Notes: a model not told the origin generated them from the sequence alone. A stretch of 64,000 bases of DNA from CAYLGT01 sp964383465 (GCA_964383465.1 CAYLGT010000002.1:13331-77330), one strand, 5' to 3'. Counted from the stretch's first letter, positions 1 through 10,013 are shown. A program made the numbers and translations.

Positions 1-243
1 AGTGATGTTTCAAGTTTTAACTCTCGCGCTTCATCTGGCACCATGACGAGGGACGAATTTGATCGACAGCGTGCGGTGTTGGTTGCTCGACAAGCAAGCC
101 TGAAGCGTGATTATGACGAAATTCAGTCGCTCGTCGCGCAGTATGATGAAAAAAAGAAGCAACTCGATGCGCTCAACCTAGAATCAAATGCACTGAACCG
201 CAGCATCAACAGCTCGCTACCGGATGTAAAGGAGATTCAGTAA
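1..243 (+). CDS. C-terminal end of an unrecognised coiled-coil protein (partial)
   Basis: The frame is open from the first base of the window to the TAA at 241-243, so this is the 3' end of a gene that begins outside. The visible ~80 residues are rich in K, E, Q, L and N with heptad-like hydrophobic spacing, so a coiled coil or long helix is likely; an internal ATG at 43 need not be the start. It ends one codon before radA, and its last codons contain the radA SD (AAAGGAG at about 228), so the two are probably co-transcribed. I do not recognise the family. The missing N-terminal part would decide its function. Confidence 0.6.
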   Translation, partial: SDVSSFNSRASSGTMTRDEFDRQRAVLVARQASLKRDYDEIQSLVAQYDEKKKQLDALNLESNALNRSINSSLPDVKEIQ

Positions 244-1596
244 ATGGCCAAGCGAACGTCACGCTATGTCTGTCAGCAGTGTGGTACGAGCTACCCGAAG
301 TGGGTAGGCAAGTGCGATAATTGCGGCGCATGGAATAGTCTGGTTGAAGAAGCGGCCGCAGTCGAGAAAAAGGCCGTTGTTGATCGTAGCCGTGGGGCGC
401 AGCTAAAAGCTGAAAAACTGGGCGAAGTAAAAGTTGAATCGCTTAGTACACGTCTTGCGACCGGACTTGGGCAGCTCGACGAGGTGCTAGGTGGAGGGTT
501 GATGCCCGGAGGCGTTGTTTTACTTGCTGGTCAGCCAGGCATCGGCAAAAGTACACTACTCCTCCAGCTAGTGCTGGCAATTGGTGCTGCCAAGCGAACA
601 CTTTATGTGAGCGGAGAAGAGTCTGCCGGGCAAGTGAAACTCCGTGCCGAGCGCCTCGGAAAAGGTGCCGCTGAACTAGTGGAGCTGGCGGCCACGACCA
701 GCGCTGACGATATAGCTGCGACGATTGCGTCTGGCGAGTATGAGCTTGTCATCGTTGACTCCATGCAGACGGTGGCTATGGCTGAAGTGGCGTCGGCGCC
801 GGGTACGGTCAGCCAGATCACAAACTCGGCAAATATCATCATCCGCGCAGCAAAAGCAACTAACACGGCTGTCGTGCTAGTTGGCCATGTGACGAAAGAA
901 GGAAGCATCGCCGGCCCGAAGGTACTCGAGCACTTAGTCGATGTCGTGTTGCAGTTTGAGGGGGATCGTTATGGTGGCTTCAAGTTGCTTCGGGCAGTGA
1001 AGAATCGTTATGGAGCGACGAGTGAAGTAGCCATTTTGGAGATGGATGGTGAAGGGCTGAAGGAGGTTGAAAATGCCTCAGCGAGCTTGCTTGCCGAGCG
1101 TGGCAAAAGTGACGGTTCTGTTGTGCTCGCGACTATGGAGGGCAATCGTCCGCTGCTGGTTGAGATCCAGGCGCTTGTCAATCCGACGCATTTCGGCTAT
1201 CCTAAGCGCACGGCAAGTGGGTTCGACCTGAACCGCCTCACACTTCTCATCGCAGTGCTGGAAAAACGCACGAAACTGGATTTATCCGACAAAGACGTTT
1301 TTATAAATGTTGTGGGAGGCCTCAAACTGGTTGATCCTGCTGCCGACCTCGCTGTGTGTATGGCAATTGCCAGCGCCAGCGCTGAACGACGGCTCCCCGA
1401 TGACGTAGTTGTCTTTGGTGAAGTCGGGCTTGGCGGAGAGATACGCCGTGTCACCTCAGTAACACCTCGCATCGCTGAAGCCAAAAAACTTGGTTTCACG
1501 CGTGCACTCGGTCCAGATATGACCGACAAGAATTCATTTATCACACCGGTTACTGATCTTCGCGACGGACTCAATACTTATCTCACTAAAAAATAA
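244..1596 (+). CDS. radA: DNA repair protein RadA (Sms)
   Basis: RadA is a RecA-like ATPase/helicase that drives branch migration during recombinational repair. The 450-aa length is typical. Visible features: an N-terminal C4 zinc finger (C10, C13, C24, C27), a Walker A motif (GQPGIGKST, about residues 97-105), the RadA-specific KNRYG motif (family consensus KNRFG, about residue 253), and a C-terminal Lon-like domain starting near residue 290 (PRTASGFDLNR region). The intact zinc finger contrasts with the Cys loss in RpoC and ribosomal proteins in this window. It follows the upstream coiled-coil gene directly, and a PIN-TRAM gene begins 9 nt after its stop, the same pairing seen for radA and yacL-type genes in Firmicutes. 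Confidence 0.97.
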   Translation: MAKRTSRYVCQQCGTSYPKWVGKCDNCGAWNSLVEEAAAVEKKAVVDRSRGAQLKAEKLGEVKVESLSTRLATGLGQLDEVLGGGLMPGGVVLLAGQPGIGKSTLLLQLVLAIGAAKRTLYVSGEESAGQVKLRAERLGKGAAELVELAATTSADDIAATIASGEYELVIVDSMQTVAMAEVASAPGTVSQITNSANIIIRAAKATNTAVVLVGHVTKEGSIAGPKVLEHLVDVVLQFEGDRYGGFKLLRAVKNRYGATSEVAILEMDGEGLKEVENASASLLAERGKSDGSVVLATMEGNRPLLVEIQALVNPTHFGYPKRTASGFDLNRLTLLIAVLEKRTKLDLSDKDVFINVVGGLKLVDPAADLAVCMAIASASAERRLPDDVVVFGEVGLGGEIRRVTSVTPRIAEAKKLGFTRALGPDMTDKNSFITPVTDLRDGLNTYLTKK

Positions 1597-1605
1597 AGGA
1601 ATTTT

Positions 1606-2424
1606 ATGGAAATACTTATCATCACCCTTTTGTTTGTGGTGCTTTCACAAACATCATTTTTGGCATATCGCCAACTCTCTCAGCAAGGCATTTCTAAAGG
1701 GGCAATCCTGCTCGACACGAGCGTGCTTATCGATGGACGAATTGTCGAGATAGTGCGTTCAGGACTGGTGAGTGAACGACTGATCGTGCCTCGTTCTGTG
1801 GTTCGTGAACTGCAATTTATGGCTGACAGAGCCGACCATGACAAGCGTGAACGAGCCCGCTTTGGTCTCGACATCATAGAAAAGCTTCAAGAAATCGTTG
1901 GAACACAGGTTGAGGTAAAAGAGGACGGTATAACTTCGCAGCACGGTGTCGATGAGCAGCTTATCAACCTCGCCAAGGGCTACAAGGCAAAGCTTTGTAC
2001 GGTGGACTATAACCTCAACAAAGCCGCCCGAGTGCAGGCTGTGGAGGTTGTAAACATCAACGAGCTCGCCCACGCACTTCGTGTCGTCCACCTACCGGGC
2101 GAAAAGGTAAATGTGCCACTTGTGCAGCCTGGCCAGGACAAGAAACAGGCTGTGGGCTACCTAGACGACGGCACAATGGTTGTCGTCGATGACGCCAGGG
2201 AAGCGATAGGCAAAACCATAGAAGTGCAACTGACTCGAGTGTTACAAACAACCGCAGGCCGGATGATGTTTGCGAAACGAACCTCCCAGCCGCAATCACC
2301 CCGCAGTACTGATAGTCGCGCTCCGAAAAAAGAGCGTTCGACTAGGGTGGGGAAGAAACCACTCCAAAAACGACGCAGCACACCCGAAGATGCGCTGGTC
2401 GAACTGGCGAATGAGAAGCGCTAG
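1606..2424 (+). CDS. PIN/TRAM domain protein (YacL-like)
   Basis: The 272-aa protein has one N-terminal hydrophobic segment (residues 1-20), then a PIN nuclease-like domain with acidic residues in LDTSVLIDGR (about residues 37-46), VVREL and CTVDYNLNK. A TRAM-like RNA-binding segment follows (GYLDDGTMVVVDDAR onwards) and a basic tail. This order matches the Bacillus YacL family, membrane-anchored putative RNases. The start is supported by AAAGGA 6 nt upstream. It sits immediately downstream of radA. The 3' end overlaps the converging PBP gene by 4 nt. Confidence 0.88.
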   Translation: MEILIITLLFVVLSQTSFLAYRQLSQQGISKGAILLDTSVLIDGRIVEIVRSGLVSERLIVPRSVVRELQFMADRADHDKRERARFGLDIIEKLQEIVGTQVEVKEDGITSQHGVDEQLINLAKGYKAKLCTVDYNLNKAARVQAVEVVNINELAHALRVVHLPGEKVNVPLVQPGQDKKQAVGYLDDGTMVVVDDAREAIGKTIEVQLTRVLQTTAGRMMFAKRTSQPQSPRSTDSRAPKKERSTRVGKKPLQKRRSTPEDALVELANEKR

Positions 2425-5066
2425 CTACCGCTAAACTTTACTTCTTTGCTGTCACTACCCGTCAGGAGTGCTGTGTCGGTGACAGTCACAACGACTTGTC
2501 GCTTTCCGCTCCCGGTGTATGAGATGCTCGCTGTTCCTGAGCCACTAACCTGTGCGGTTCCTACCACCGAACCATCAACTTTGAACTCAACCGTTTGCAG
2601 AGGGTGGGTACCCTGGGTTACGGACGCACTGAGTGTGCCGCTAGAGTAGCTGATCGATGAAACAAATGGCGCTACGTCGTCACATTTGTGTACATCGTCG
2701 GACGCATTTGCGTCGTAGCCGTCTGGTGCAAACAACACGTCTTTCTTTGCAATTGGGTCGTATAGTTTCTGGACGCTGATCTGTTCTTTTGCGGCTTCAG
2801 GGGTACACTCTGTGGCTTTTTTCTTTGATACTTTGTCGAAAGTAATTGTTGTAGTCGCGCCACTTGCAGAGGCTTTGTTGTACCATGACGGGAACCAGTC
2901 GCTCTTGCCGGCCACCGTGAGGCGCTGGAGCCCAGCGGGGACGTTGAACCAGTCACCAGGCTTCCATGAGCCATCAGGCTGGAACACGTTGTAGTGAACA
3001 TCGTGCTGAACGAGACTTACTGTAGGTCCAACAATGCTTGACAGTGCGTTACTCATAGCACGGTTGTCGTGGTTACCGACCCATATACTGAGCGTCGCTT
3101 TTGGCGAGAAGCTGTTCATCCAAAGCTCTTTACTGTAGCGGCCGGCGTTTGATGTACCAGTTTTGGTACCAGTTTTTACACCAGGGACGTTGAGGCCAGA
3201 GGCGCCACGTCCAAACGATGGCGCGCGAGCATTGTCGTCGCTTAGGATGTCAGCCAGCATGTAGGTGATCTGAGGGTCAATGACTTGCTTGCCTTCGTCT
3301 TTCCACTGCTGGATGACCTGTCCTTGAGAGTTTTTAACCTCCAGGATGCTCGCGACTGGTTTATAGACGCCCATGCGAGCAATGGTTGCAAATGTGTTAG
3401 CGTGCTCAACTTGGCGGAGTCCACAACCTCCGATCGCCGCCGCAAGGCCCACGTCTTGATCAACGCCCTCAGTACAGTAGCTCTTGTCTCCCATGGCATG
3501 GATGTTGTCGAGGGCGGCATCGCGACCAGTGATGTACATAGCCTTGATGGCCGGGATGTTACGAGACTCTGCGAGCCCAGAACGAATAGGGATGTTGCCG
3601 CGGAATTTGTTGTCAAAGTTGGCGACCGACTTTCCGTCGTCAGTGCGATAGATACTCTGTGGTATCGGCGAGTCAGACAGGATAGAACCTGCACCGTAGT
3701 TGGTTCCATCACGTTGCTTGAAGAGAGTTGCGTATACAAACGGTTTGATGCTTGAACCCGGCTGCAAGTAACGTGTTGCTGCGTTGTCTGCGCCGTAATC
3801 TGGGTAGTTGTAGTCTCGTGACCCACGAAGCGCCAGGATCTGACCGGTCTGTGAATCGACGAGAGTCATAGCCCCGTTGTCGAAGTTAGCACTCTTTGGT
3901 AGGTAACTGTCGAAAAGTTTTACCATGGCATCATCGACGATTTGCTGAGCACGCCAGTCGAGAGTTGTTTTGACGGTTAATCCACCCGCACCAACGGTTT
4001 TCTTACCCAGCTTTGCTTCCAGGTCGGCCTTTACCATCTGGACGAAGTGAGGGGCTTTGATGCCTTTGTATTGGTCAGTTTCTGGTTTGATTTCAGCGAG
4101 CACATCTACTTTTTTAGCAGCTTCTGCTTCGGACTTTTTTATGTACCCTTGTTCAACCATATAGTCCAGGGTGGTGTGTTGGCGGGACAGCAGAGCTTTG
4201 TGTCCATCTGGGTTGTAGGGGTCGTAGAGTCCAGGCAGCTGAGGGATGCTGGCAAGCAGTGCTGATTCTGCGAGAGACAGATCTTTGGCAGACTTACCGA
4301 AGTACGTCTGTGAGGCGGATTCAACGCCGTTGCGTCGTCCGCCGTACGGTGATTCGTTTAGATAAAGCGTCAAGATCTGGTCTTTGTTGTACATACGCTC
4401 TACTTCGACGGAGAGGATGAGCTCTTTTATCTTTCGTGGGATGCCGCCTAGTCCGCGGTCGCCGGCTTCATCTGCGAAAAACACTTGTTTTACGAGCTGC
4501 TGTGTTAGGGTTGATCCACCTTGGGTCGCTCCTGCTCCTTGTGCATTACTTAGAGCGGCACGAGCTATTCCAGCGATGCTGAACCCACCATGTTTGTAAA
4601 AGTCCTTGTCCTCGATAGCGATCGTGGCGTCTTTCATGGTCTTTGCGATCTCTTCAGACTTCACGACGAGCTTGTAGTCGCCGTCACCCTTGTCCTCCCA
4701 GAGAAGCACGCCGTTTCGGTCGAAGTAACGAGTCACAGTAGTCTGCACGCGCTTCGAAAGTTCGCTCGGGCGGATGGCGTCTAACTCTCGGCGATAGTAC
4801 GCAAACAATGCGCCAAACATCAGCACCATAAGAAGTACACCGACACCAGCGATTTTGGCCGCCATGATGCCCCCTTCGCGGCTAAACCAGTATCCAAAGA
4901 ATCGCTTCGGGTGAAGTCGGTAAACGAACCGTTTTACTGGGTGTTTAGGCAGGGTCGCTAGGTATTCAGCCTTCTTTCGCTTCCTAAAATCCTTCTTCGA
5001 CTTTCGTCGGCTACTGAGGTTCGCATAGACATTTAACGCTTTTGCGGCTTGCTTCTTGATAGGCAT
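2421..5066 (-). CDS. Class A penicillin-binding protein (transglycosylase/transpeptidase)
   Basis: This bifunctional peptidoglycan polymerase is 881 aa. A basic cytoplasmic N-terminus is followed by one membrane anchor (about residues 70-92). The GT51 glycosyltransferase domain shows EDKDFYKHGG and the GGSTLTQQLVKQ motif. The transpeptidase domain shows the SxxK nucleophile in GSSIKP, the SRN motif (ESRNIPA) and KTGT (VKTGTKTGT). The ~140 residues after the transpeptidase domain end in a Ser/Thr/Gly-rich, beta-sandwich-like segment that is probably extracellular and wall-exposed. An AAAGGG SD precedes the ATG. An extended -10 (TGATACAAT, minus strand) lies about 55 nt upstream in the divergent region shared with tyrS. 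It is the only polymerising wall enzyme in the window. Confidence 0.95.
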   Translation of the reverse strand: MPIKKQAAKALNVYANLSSRRKSKKDFRKRKKAEYLATLPKHPVKRFVYRLHPKRFFGYWFSREGGIMAAKIAGVGVLLMVLMFGALFAYYRRELDAIRPSELSKRVQTTVTRYFDRNGVLLWEDKGDGDYKLVVKSEEIAKTMKDATIAIEDKDFYKHGGFSIAGIARAALSNAQGAGATQGGSTLTQQLVKQVFFADEAGDRGLGGIPRKIKELILSVEVERMYNKDQILTLYLNESPYGGRRNGVESASQTYFGKSAKDLSLAESALLASIPQLPGLYDPYNPDGHKALLSRQHTTLDYMVEQGYIKKSEAEAAKKVDVLAEIKPETDQYKGIKAPHFVQMVKADLEAKLGKKTVGAGGLTVKTTLDWRAQQIVDDAMVKLFDSYLPKSANFDNGAMTLVDSQTGQILALRGSRDYNYPDYGADNAATRYLQPGSSIKPFVYATLFKQRDGTNYGAGSILSDSPIPQSIYRTDDGKSVANFDNKFRGNIPIRSGLAESRNIPAIKAMYITGRDAALDNIHAMGDKSYCTEGVDQDVGLAAAIGGCGLRQVEHANTFATIARMGVYKPVASILEVKNSQGQVIQQWKDEGKQVIDPQITYMLADILSDDNARAPSFGRGASGLNVPGVKTGTKTGTSNAGRYSKELWMNSFSPKATLSIWVGNHDNRAMSNALSSIVGPTVSLVQHDVHYNVFQPDGSWKPGDWFNVPAGLQRLTVAGKSDWFPSWYNKASASGATTTITFDKVSKKKATECTPEAAKEQISVQKLYDPIAKKDVLFAPDGYDANASDDVHKCDDVAPFVSSISYSSGTLSASVTQGTHPLQTVEFKVDGSVVGTAQVSGSGTASISYTGSGKRQVVVTVTDTALLTGSDSKEVKFSGS

Positions 5067-5115
5067 TTAAAAACCCTTTACTCCCATTAGTTTCGCGTAA
5101 ATAAACTTACGTTTG

Positions 5116-5162
5116 ATTGTATCACGGGGCGGTATGTGAATGCGACGCATTTGAGCTATACT
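5116..5162. promoter_or_regulatory. Divergent promoters of the PBP gene and tyrS
   Basis: On the minus strand, an extended -10 box TGATACAAT (complement of 5116-5124) faces the PBP gene. On the plus strand, TATACT at 5157-5162 faces tyrS, 31 nt before its ATG. Neither -35 box is strong, consistent with extended -10 promoters seen elsewhere in this window. Confidence 0.5.
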
Positions 5163-5193
5163 GAGAGATAGTTTAAAAGAAGAGAAGGACCTC

Positions 5194-6402
5194 ATGACGT
5201 TAGCCGAAGAACTGCAGTGGCGAGGATTCGTAAATCAGACCACATTTGCCGATGTAACAGATGTAAATACTCCGCGAAAACTTTATTTTGGTGTCGATCC
5301 TAGCGCCAAGAGTATGCATATAGGACAGCTTTCTATGGCGATGATGATTCGTCATTTTATGAGCCATGGGCACGAAGTTACACTCCTCGTCGGTGGGGCA
5401 ACTGGTATGATCGGTGATCCAGGCGGCAAGGACTCCGAGCGTGACCTCAAGACTCTGGACGAAATTGCTGCCAACAAAGCCGGGATCGCCGCTCAGTATC
5501 GCCAACTGTTTGACGGACAGGCATTTGACGTGGTCGATAACTACGACTGGTTCCAGCACATCAACTACCTCGATTTTTTGCGTAGTGTCGGCAAACACTT
5601 CTCCATGACTCAGTTACTTGATCGCGATTTCATCAAAACTCGTATAGGAGAAGGCGGTTCGGGTATCAGCTACGCTGAGTTTAGCTATAACCTCATCCAG
5701 GGGTATGACTTCCTGCATCTCTTTCGTGAGAAAGGTGTGACACTGCAGATCGCTGGATCGGATCAGTGGGGAAACAGTGTCTCTGGCGTGCAGATGATCA
5801 AAAAGATGGCCGATGGTGAGGCGCATGTCTGGACGGCGCCGTTAATTCTCGATGCATCGACGGGTAAAAAGTTTGGTAAAAGTGAAGGCAACGCGGTATG
5901 GCTAGATCCTGAGATGACAAGCCCGTTTGCGTTTTACCAGTTCTGGCTCAATGTCTCGGATGAAGGAGTGGGCGACTACCTGAAGCTCTACACCCTCATT
6001 ACACCTGAGGATCACACTGCGCTCATGGATGAGTTTTCTAAAAATCCTGGTGCTCGAGAGGCACAGAAGTACCTAGCGTTTGAAGCGACTAAGCTAGTGC
6101 ATGGTGAAGCTCGCGCCGAACAAGCCCGAAATGTTACTGCAGCACTGTTCGGTGATACGCCATTTACGCAGCTAATCGACGAGGAGCTAGACATGCTTGC
6201 TCGCGAAATTCCTGTCACCACTAGTTCGCACGTGGTGAACGCGCTGGTGGCTTCTGGCGTCTGTTCAAGTAACGGTGAAGCTCGAAGACTGATCGACGGG
6301 GGCGCGATTAGCGTCAATGGCGAAAAGGTCTCGGACGATGTTGAACTCCGCGCTCCTTGCCTGATCAAAAAGGGTAAGAACAGCTTTATTTTGGCTCGCT
6401 GA
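5194..6402 (+). CDS. tyrS: Tyrosyl-tRNA synthetase
   Basis: This class Ic aminoacyl-tRNA synthetase charges tRNA-Tyr. The 402-aa protein carries the HIGH-type motif HIGQ (residues 42-45), the KMSKS-type motif KFGKS (about residue 229), and a C-terminal S4 RNA-binding domain (from about residue 335, ending in LIKKGKNSFILA). An SD (GAAGGA) lies 7 nt before ATG. It heads a probable operon with the TSUP permease (1-nt gap), recG (2-nt gap) and downstream genes. Confidence 0.96.
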   Translation: MTLAEELQWRGFVNQTTFADVTDVNTPRKLYFGVDPSAKSMHIGQLSMAMMIRHFMSHGHEVTLLVGGATGMIGDPGGKDSERDLKTLDEIAANKAGIAAQYRQLFDGQAFDVVDNYDWFQHINYLDFLRSVGKHFSMTQLLDRDFIKTRIGEGGSGISYAEFSYNLIQGYDFLHLFREKGVTLQIAGSDQWGNSVSGVQMIKKMADGEAHVWTAPLILDASTGKKFGKSEGNAVWLDPEMTSPFAFYQFWLNVSDEGVGDYLKLYTLITPEDHTALMDEFSKNPGAREAQKYLAFEATKLVHGEARAEQARNVTAALFGDTPFTQLIDEELDMLAREIPVTTSSHVVNALVASGVCSSNGEARRLIDGGAISVNGEKVSDDVELRAPCLIKKGKNSFILAR

Positions 6403-6403
6403 C

Positions 6404-7138
6404 ATGCCGCTTGAATTACAGCTCACTATCATTTTCGTCTCGAGCGTTTTGATGGGAGTGCTGTCGGGTGTGAGTGGCGGAGGAGCCGGCATCATCATGT
6501 TGCCCGTGATGCTTGCCGTCGGTCTGCCCCCTCAAGTAGCAGTAGCAACCATGAAAATGGGAGGACTGGGTGCAGCGTTTGGTGGACTAACGGCTTTCCG
6601 AAAAACGTCACACATTCGAAAAGACATCGTAAAAGTTATGGCCCCGATAGCTGTCATAATCGGTATTGTCACCCCGGTTATATTTCAGAAAATGGACAGC
6701 GACTTGTTCGAAAAAGCCCTCGGTGCTGTTATGCTGTTGACGATTCCACTTCTTTTCACGAAAAAGTCGTTTAAACCTTCTCGACACAGCCATTTTGTGG
6801 GCTATTTGTTGTATTCAGTGAGCTTGTTTTTGGTAGCGATATTTAGTGCGGGTATCGGGTATCTAGCGATCTTTATCATGTTGTTCTTTTTCGGGACGTC
6901 CAAAATCGAGGCAAATGCCACAAAAAGGGTCGTGATGGTGTTTCAGGTTCCATTGACATTTCTAGGGTTGCTCGTTGCTGGTTTCGTATCAATTCCGCAT
7001 GGCTTGACTATACTTATCGCAAGTTACATCGGCACGCATCTCGGCACGAAACTTGCACTCAAGAAGGGTGAGCAATTTATCTCATTGTCCATGGCACTGG
7101 TTGCGCTACTAACAGGTACGTATCTTTTAGTAGGGTAG
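6404..7138 (+). CDS. TauE/SafE (TSUP) family membrane permease
   Basis: The 244-aa hydrophobic protein has about seven to eight predicted membrane segments. The N-terminal SGVSGGGAGIIMLPVM glycine-rich segment resembles the repeated signature of sulfite exporter TauE/SafE proteins. These transport small organic or sulfur-containing anions, but substrate cannot be read from sequence. The gene starts 1 nt after the tyrS stop with no good SD of its own, so translation is probably coupled. The family call is moderately firm; the substrate is unknown. Confidence 0.8.
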   Translation: MPLELQLTIIFVSSVLMGVLSGVSGGGAGIIMLPVMLAVGLPPQVAVATMKMGGLGAAFGGLTAFRKTSHIRKDIVKVMAPIAVIIGIVTPVIFQKMDSDLFEKALGAVMLLTIPLLFTKKSFKPSRHSHFVGYLLYSVSLFLVAIFSAGIGYLAIFIMLFFFGTSKIEANATKRVVMVFQVPLTFLGLLVAGFVSIPHGLTILIASYIGTHLGTKLALKKGEQFISLSMALVALLTGTYLLVG

Positions 7139-7140
7139 TT

Positions 7141-9168
7141 ATGAAGTTTGATACACCACTCGAGCAAGTAAAGGGCGTCGGTCCGAAGACAGCGGAGGCG
7201 TTTGCAAGAGCTCGGCTACATACAGTTGGCGATCTGGCGCTGTTTTTACCGCGAAAACACGAGGATTTTTCACACGTGACGCCAATTGCTAGCCTGATGC
7301 CCGGCAACGTGTCGGTCCGCGGGACGTTTTCTCATGTAGAAACTAAGCGAGTGCGCAGAGGCATGACGGTGACGAGCGCGGTTCTTGCCGACTTGACCTC
7401 GAAAGTTCAGGTGGTATGGTTTAACCAAGGCTACCGCGCTGCACAGCTGGAGCCGGGCAAAGAATTTCTCGTTTCAGGTGAATTCGGGCTTCAGCGGCAA
7501 CGCTACCAGATCACTAATCCTAGTGCAGAAGCCGTCAAAGACGTCGGCGTGAGTGGCGGGCGAATCGTACCGATTTATCATGCTGTAGGCGGTCTGAAGT
7601 CGGTGTTGGTGCGCAAAATCTTACTAGAGATAAAGCCGTTTATGATGGGACTTCCTGAAACACTTCCTCCGGAGGTGATCGAACAGCAAGGCCTCATGAG
7701 CCGAGCTGACGCTGTGGTTGCCATGCACTTTCCAGAAAGCTTCGAGCAACTCGAAGCTGCAAAAGCCCGCTTGGGCTTCGAAGAAGTTTTTGCACTCATG
7801 CTTGCGAGCCAACTAAACAAACTGGATAACGCACGGCTTGAGAGTCATACCATAGAGTTTGATGCGCGTGACGCCAAAGTATTTGTCGACGCACTGCCGT
7901 TTAGCTTGACGAATGCTCAAAGGGTGGCGGCATGGGAGGCCATACAGAATTTGTCGAGCGGTGAACCGATGAACCGCTTGCTTCAGGGCGATGTTGGTTC
8001 CGGCAAAACCGTCGTTGCTGGTCTGGTTGCTTATATCGCTGCACGTGCTGGTTATCAGACCGCGTTTATGGCCCCGACAGAACTTCTGGCTGTGCAGCAC
8101 GCTTCGACACTTTCGAGCCTCCTGGAGCCGCTCGGAGTACGAACGGCACTCTTGATCGGCTCAGTGACGAAAGCTCAGCGAAAACCGCTCCTTGAGGCAA
8201 TGAAAACAGGAGAAACTGACATAGTCGTTGGCACGCACGCTCTTTTCCAGGATACTGTCGAGTTTGCCAACCTCGGCTTTGTCGTCATAGATGAGCAACA
8301 TCGCTTCGGTGTTGAGCAGCGTCAGCGTTTACTGGCAAAGTCTCACAAGATGCCGCATCTGCTCGCCATGACAGCTACTCCAATCCCACGCAGTCTGCAG
8401 CTGACGGTGTATGGAGAGCTTGAGATATCGATTTTGGCCCAAAAACCGGTTGGGCGTCGCGACATAGAGACAAAAATCATTTCGCCCAACTCACGAACCG
8501 CCATGTACGAGCACCTTGAGTCAGAGCTAGCGGCTGGGCGTCAGGCCTATGTCATATGCCCACGGATAGAAGAGGGCGACGACGAAATGAAGAGCGTCGA
8601 AGCGGAGATCAAACGGCTCCGTGCTCACCATTTCAAACACCGCCGGCTCGGATTGCTACACGGCAAATTAACAGCGCAGGAAAAAGATGAGGTTATGAGT
8701 GCCTTTTCTCGCGGTGAGGTCGACATACTTGTCAGCACCACCGTTGTAGAGGTGGGTGTTGACGTACCAAACGCTACAGTCATCATTATCGAGGGCGCTG
8801 ACAGGTTCGGGCTTGCCCAGCTTCACCAGCTACGCGGCCGCGTCGGACGGTCAGAGCTGCAAAGCTATTGTTATCTAGTGCCGGGCACAAGTCTCAAGCC
8901 GTCGCAGCGACTACGAGAACTTGAAAAAAGTAATGACGGTTTTTATCTGGCCGAAAAAGACTTAGAGCTTCGCGGCCCGGGCGAGATCTACGGCCGGGCA
9001 CAGTCGGGTGCGCTTAACCTGGCGGTGGCGAATATCGCCGATACTAAACTTCTCAAAAAAGCTCAAAAAGCTGCCGTCTCATGGCTCGAGACGGGCGCGG
9101 AGCTGGTACACTATAAGCAGTTGAGTCGTGAGGTAGACCGATACCGTCGCATAACGACACTAAATTAA
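7141..9168 (+). CDS. recG: ATP-dependent DNA helicase RecG
   Basis: RecG remodels stalled replication forks and branched DNA. The 675-aa protein has the N-terminal OB-fold wedge domain (about residues 1-240), Walker A GDVGSGKT (about residues 281-288), a DEQH box in VIDEQHRFG, motif III TATPIPR, and motif VI QLRGRVGR in the second helicase domain. The C-terminal QxG(R)-rich tail (LRGPGEIYGRAQSG) is typical of the family. It lies 2 nt after the TSUP permease gene and is probably in the same transcript. Confidence 0.97.
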   Translation: MKFDTPLEQVKGVGPKTAEAFARARLHTVGDLALFLPRKHEDFSHVTPIASLMPGNVSVRGTFSHVETKRVRRGMTVTSAVLADLTSKVQVVWFNQGYRAAQLEPGKEFLVSGEFGLQRQRYQITNPSAEAVKDVGVSGGRIVPIYHAVGGLKSVLVRKILLEIKPFMMGLPETLPPEVIEQQGLMSRADAVVAMHFPESFEQLEAAKARLGFEEVFALMLASQLNKLDNARLESHTIEFDARDAKVFVDALPFSLTNAQRVAAWEAIQNLSSGEPMNRLLQGDVGSGKTVVAGLVAYIAARAGYQTAFMAPTELLAVQHASTLSSLLEPLGVRTALLIGSVTKAQRKPLLEAMKTGETDIVVGTHALFQDTVEFANLGFVVIDEQHRFGVEQRQRLLAKSHKMPHLLAMTATPIPRSLQLTVYGELEISILAQKPVGRRDIETKIISPNSRTAMYEHLESELAAGRQAYVICPRIEEGDDEMKSVEAEIKRLRAHHFKHRRLGLLHGKLTAQEKDEVMSAFSRGEVDILVSTTVVEVGVDVPNATVIIIEGADRFGLAQLHQLRGRVGRSELQSYCYLVPGTSLKPSQRLRELEKSNDGFYLAEKDLELRGPGEIYGRAQSGALNLAVANIADTKLLKKAQKAAVSWLETGAELVHYKQLSREVDRYRRITTLN

Positions 9169-9182
9169 ACAAAGAACTGCCT

Positions 9183-10013
9183 ATGTATGCTGGTACAACA
9201 CTCAGAACGAAATCAGGTCGCGTCATGGGCGCGCACCAGAGGATTGATCGCATCGCAAAGCGACATCTGCGAGAAGTGTTGCCGAAGCGAGCATTTTTCC
9301 CAACTATTACCGAGATATTGCGATTTGAAGGGCTCAACGGTCCCGATGGCTTAAAGCGAAAAAGCCCCGGACGAGATGAACCGTGGCACTTTATAGATCC
9401 AACTGACCCGACGGATACGCAGCTTCTCGACATGATCGACGACCACATGGTCAACCTCGAAAAAGCACTTTTGAAGCGCGATAAAGTGCGGGCCGCGTTT
9501 GAGGCCGCGTGGCTGGCGCATACCATCGTTGATGGCCTTACGCCCGCACATCATTATCCGTTTGAGGCTAAGCTAGATGAGCTACGCGGTGGCGAAGGAC
9601 TTGAGACCCGAAACTCTCTGAAACAGAAACTGGTGTTACCCGGAGAAACCAAACGACACCTCATCAAAAACAACTGGGAATTCTGGGGTGCGAAGGGAGT
9701 TATGACGACACACGGCTTTTTCGAGTTCGGGTTTGCTTCGACACTCTCAACTATCAAACTGGTTCGAGCACATCTGACGAAAAATGACCTGATTCGCGCC
9801 AAGCAACAAGGCATACGACCCATCTACCTCGAGACCATGAAACACATACATTCACTAAAGATGTATGAAACGTTTCATAAAAAAGGCTGGAATCGCTCAC
9901 TCGCAAAACAGAGCCGGCAAGAGCTCGCTCCAGCCATTATTCGTATGGTGACACTCGCTTGGTACGTAGCGAGTCTTAGGGCTGAAAAGCGGGCGAGAGG
10001 GCAGCGCCCATGA
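9183..10013 (+). CDS. Hypothetical protein with a His/Asp-rich helical core
   Basis: The 276-aa protein has no signal peptide and no obvious membrane segment. A central helical segment, AAWLAHTIVDGLTPAHHYPFE (read as two halves around residue 112), and an upstream EPWHFID motif resemble the metal-binding His/Asp pattern of the zinc-dependent phospholipase C / S1-P1 nuclease fold. I treat that as a weak structural hint, not an assignment. It sits between recG (14-nt gap) and rsmD, whose ATG overlaps its TGA (ATGA), so translation is coupled to rsmD. Confidence 0.7.
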   Translation: MYAGTTLRTKSGRVMGAHQRIDRIAKRHLREVLPKRAFFPTITEILRFEGLNGPDGLKRKSPGRDEPWHFIDPTDPTDTQLLDMIDDHMVNLEKALLKRDKVRAAFEAAWLAHTIVDGLTPAHHYPFEAKLDELRGGEGLETRNSLKQKLVLPGETKRHLIKNNWEFWGAKGVMTTHGFFEFGFASTLSTIKLVRAHLTKNDLIRAKQQGIRPIYLETMKHIHSLKMYETFHKKGWNRSLAKQSRQELAPAIIRMVTLAWYVASLRAEKRARGQRP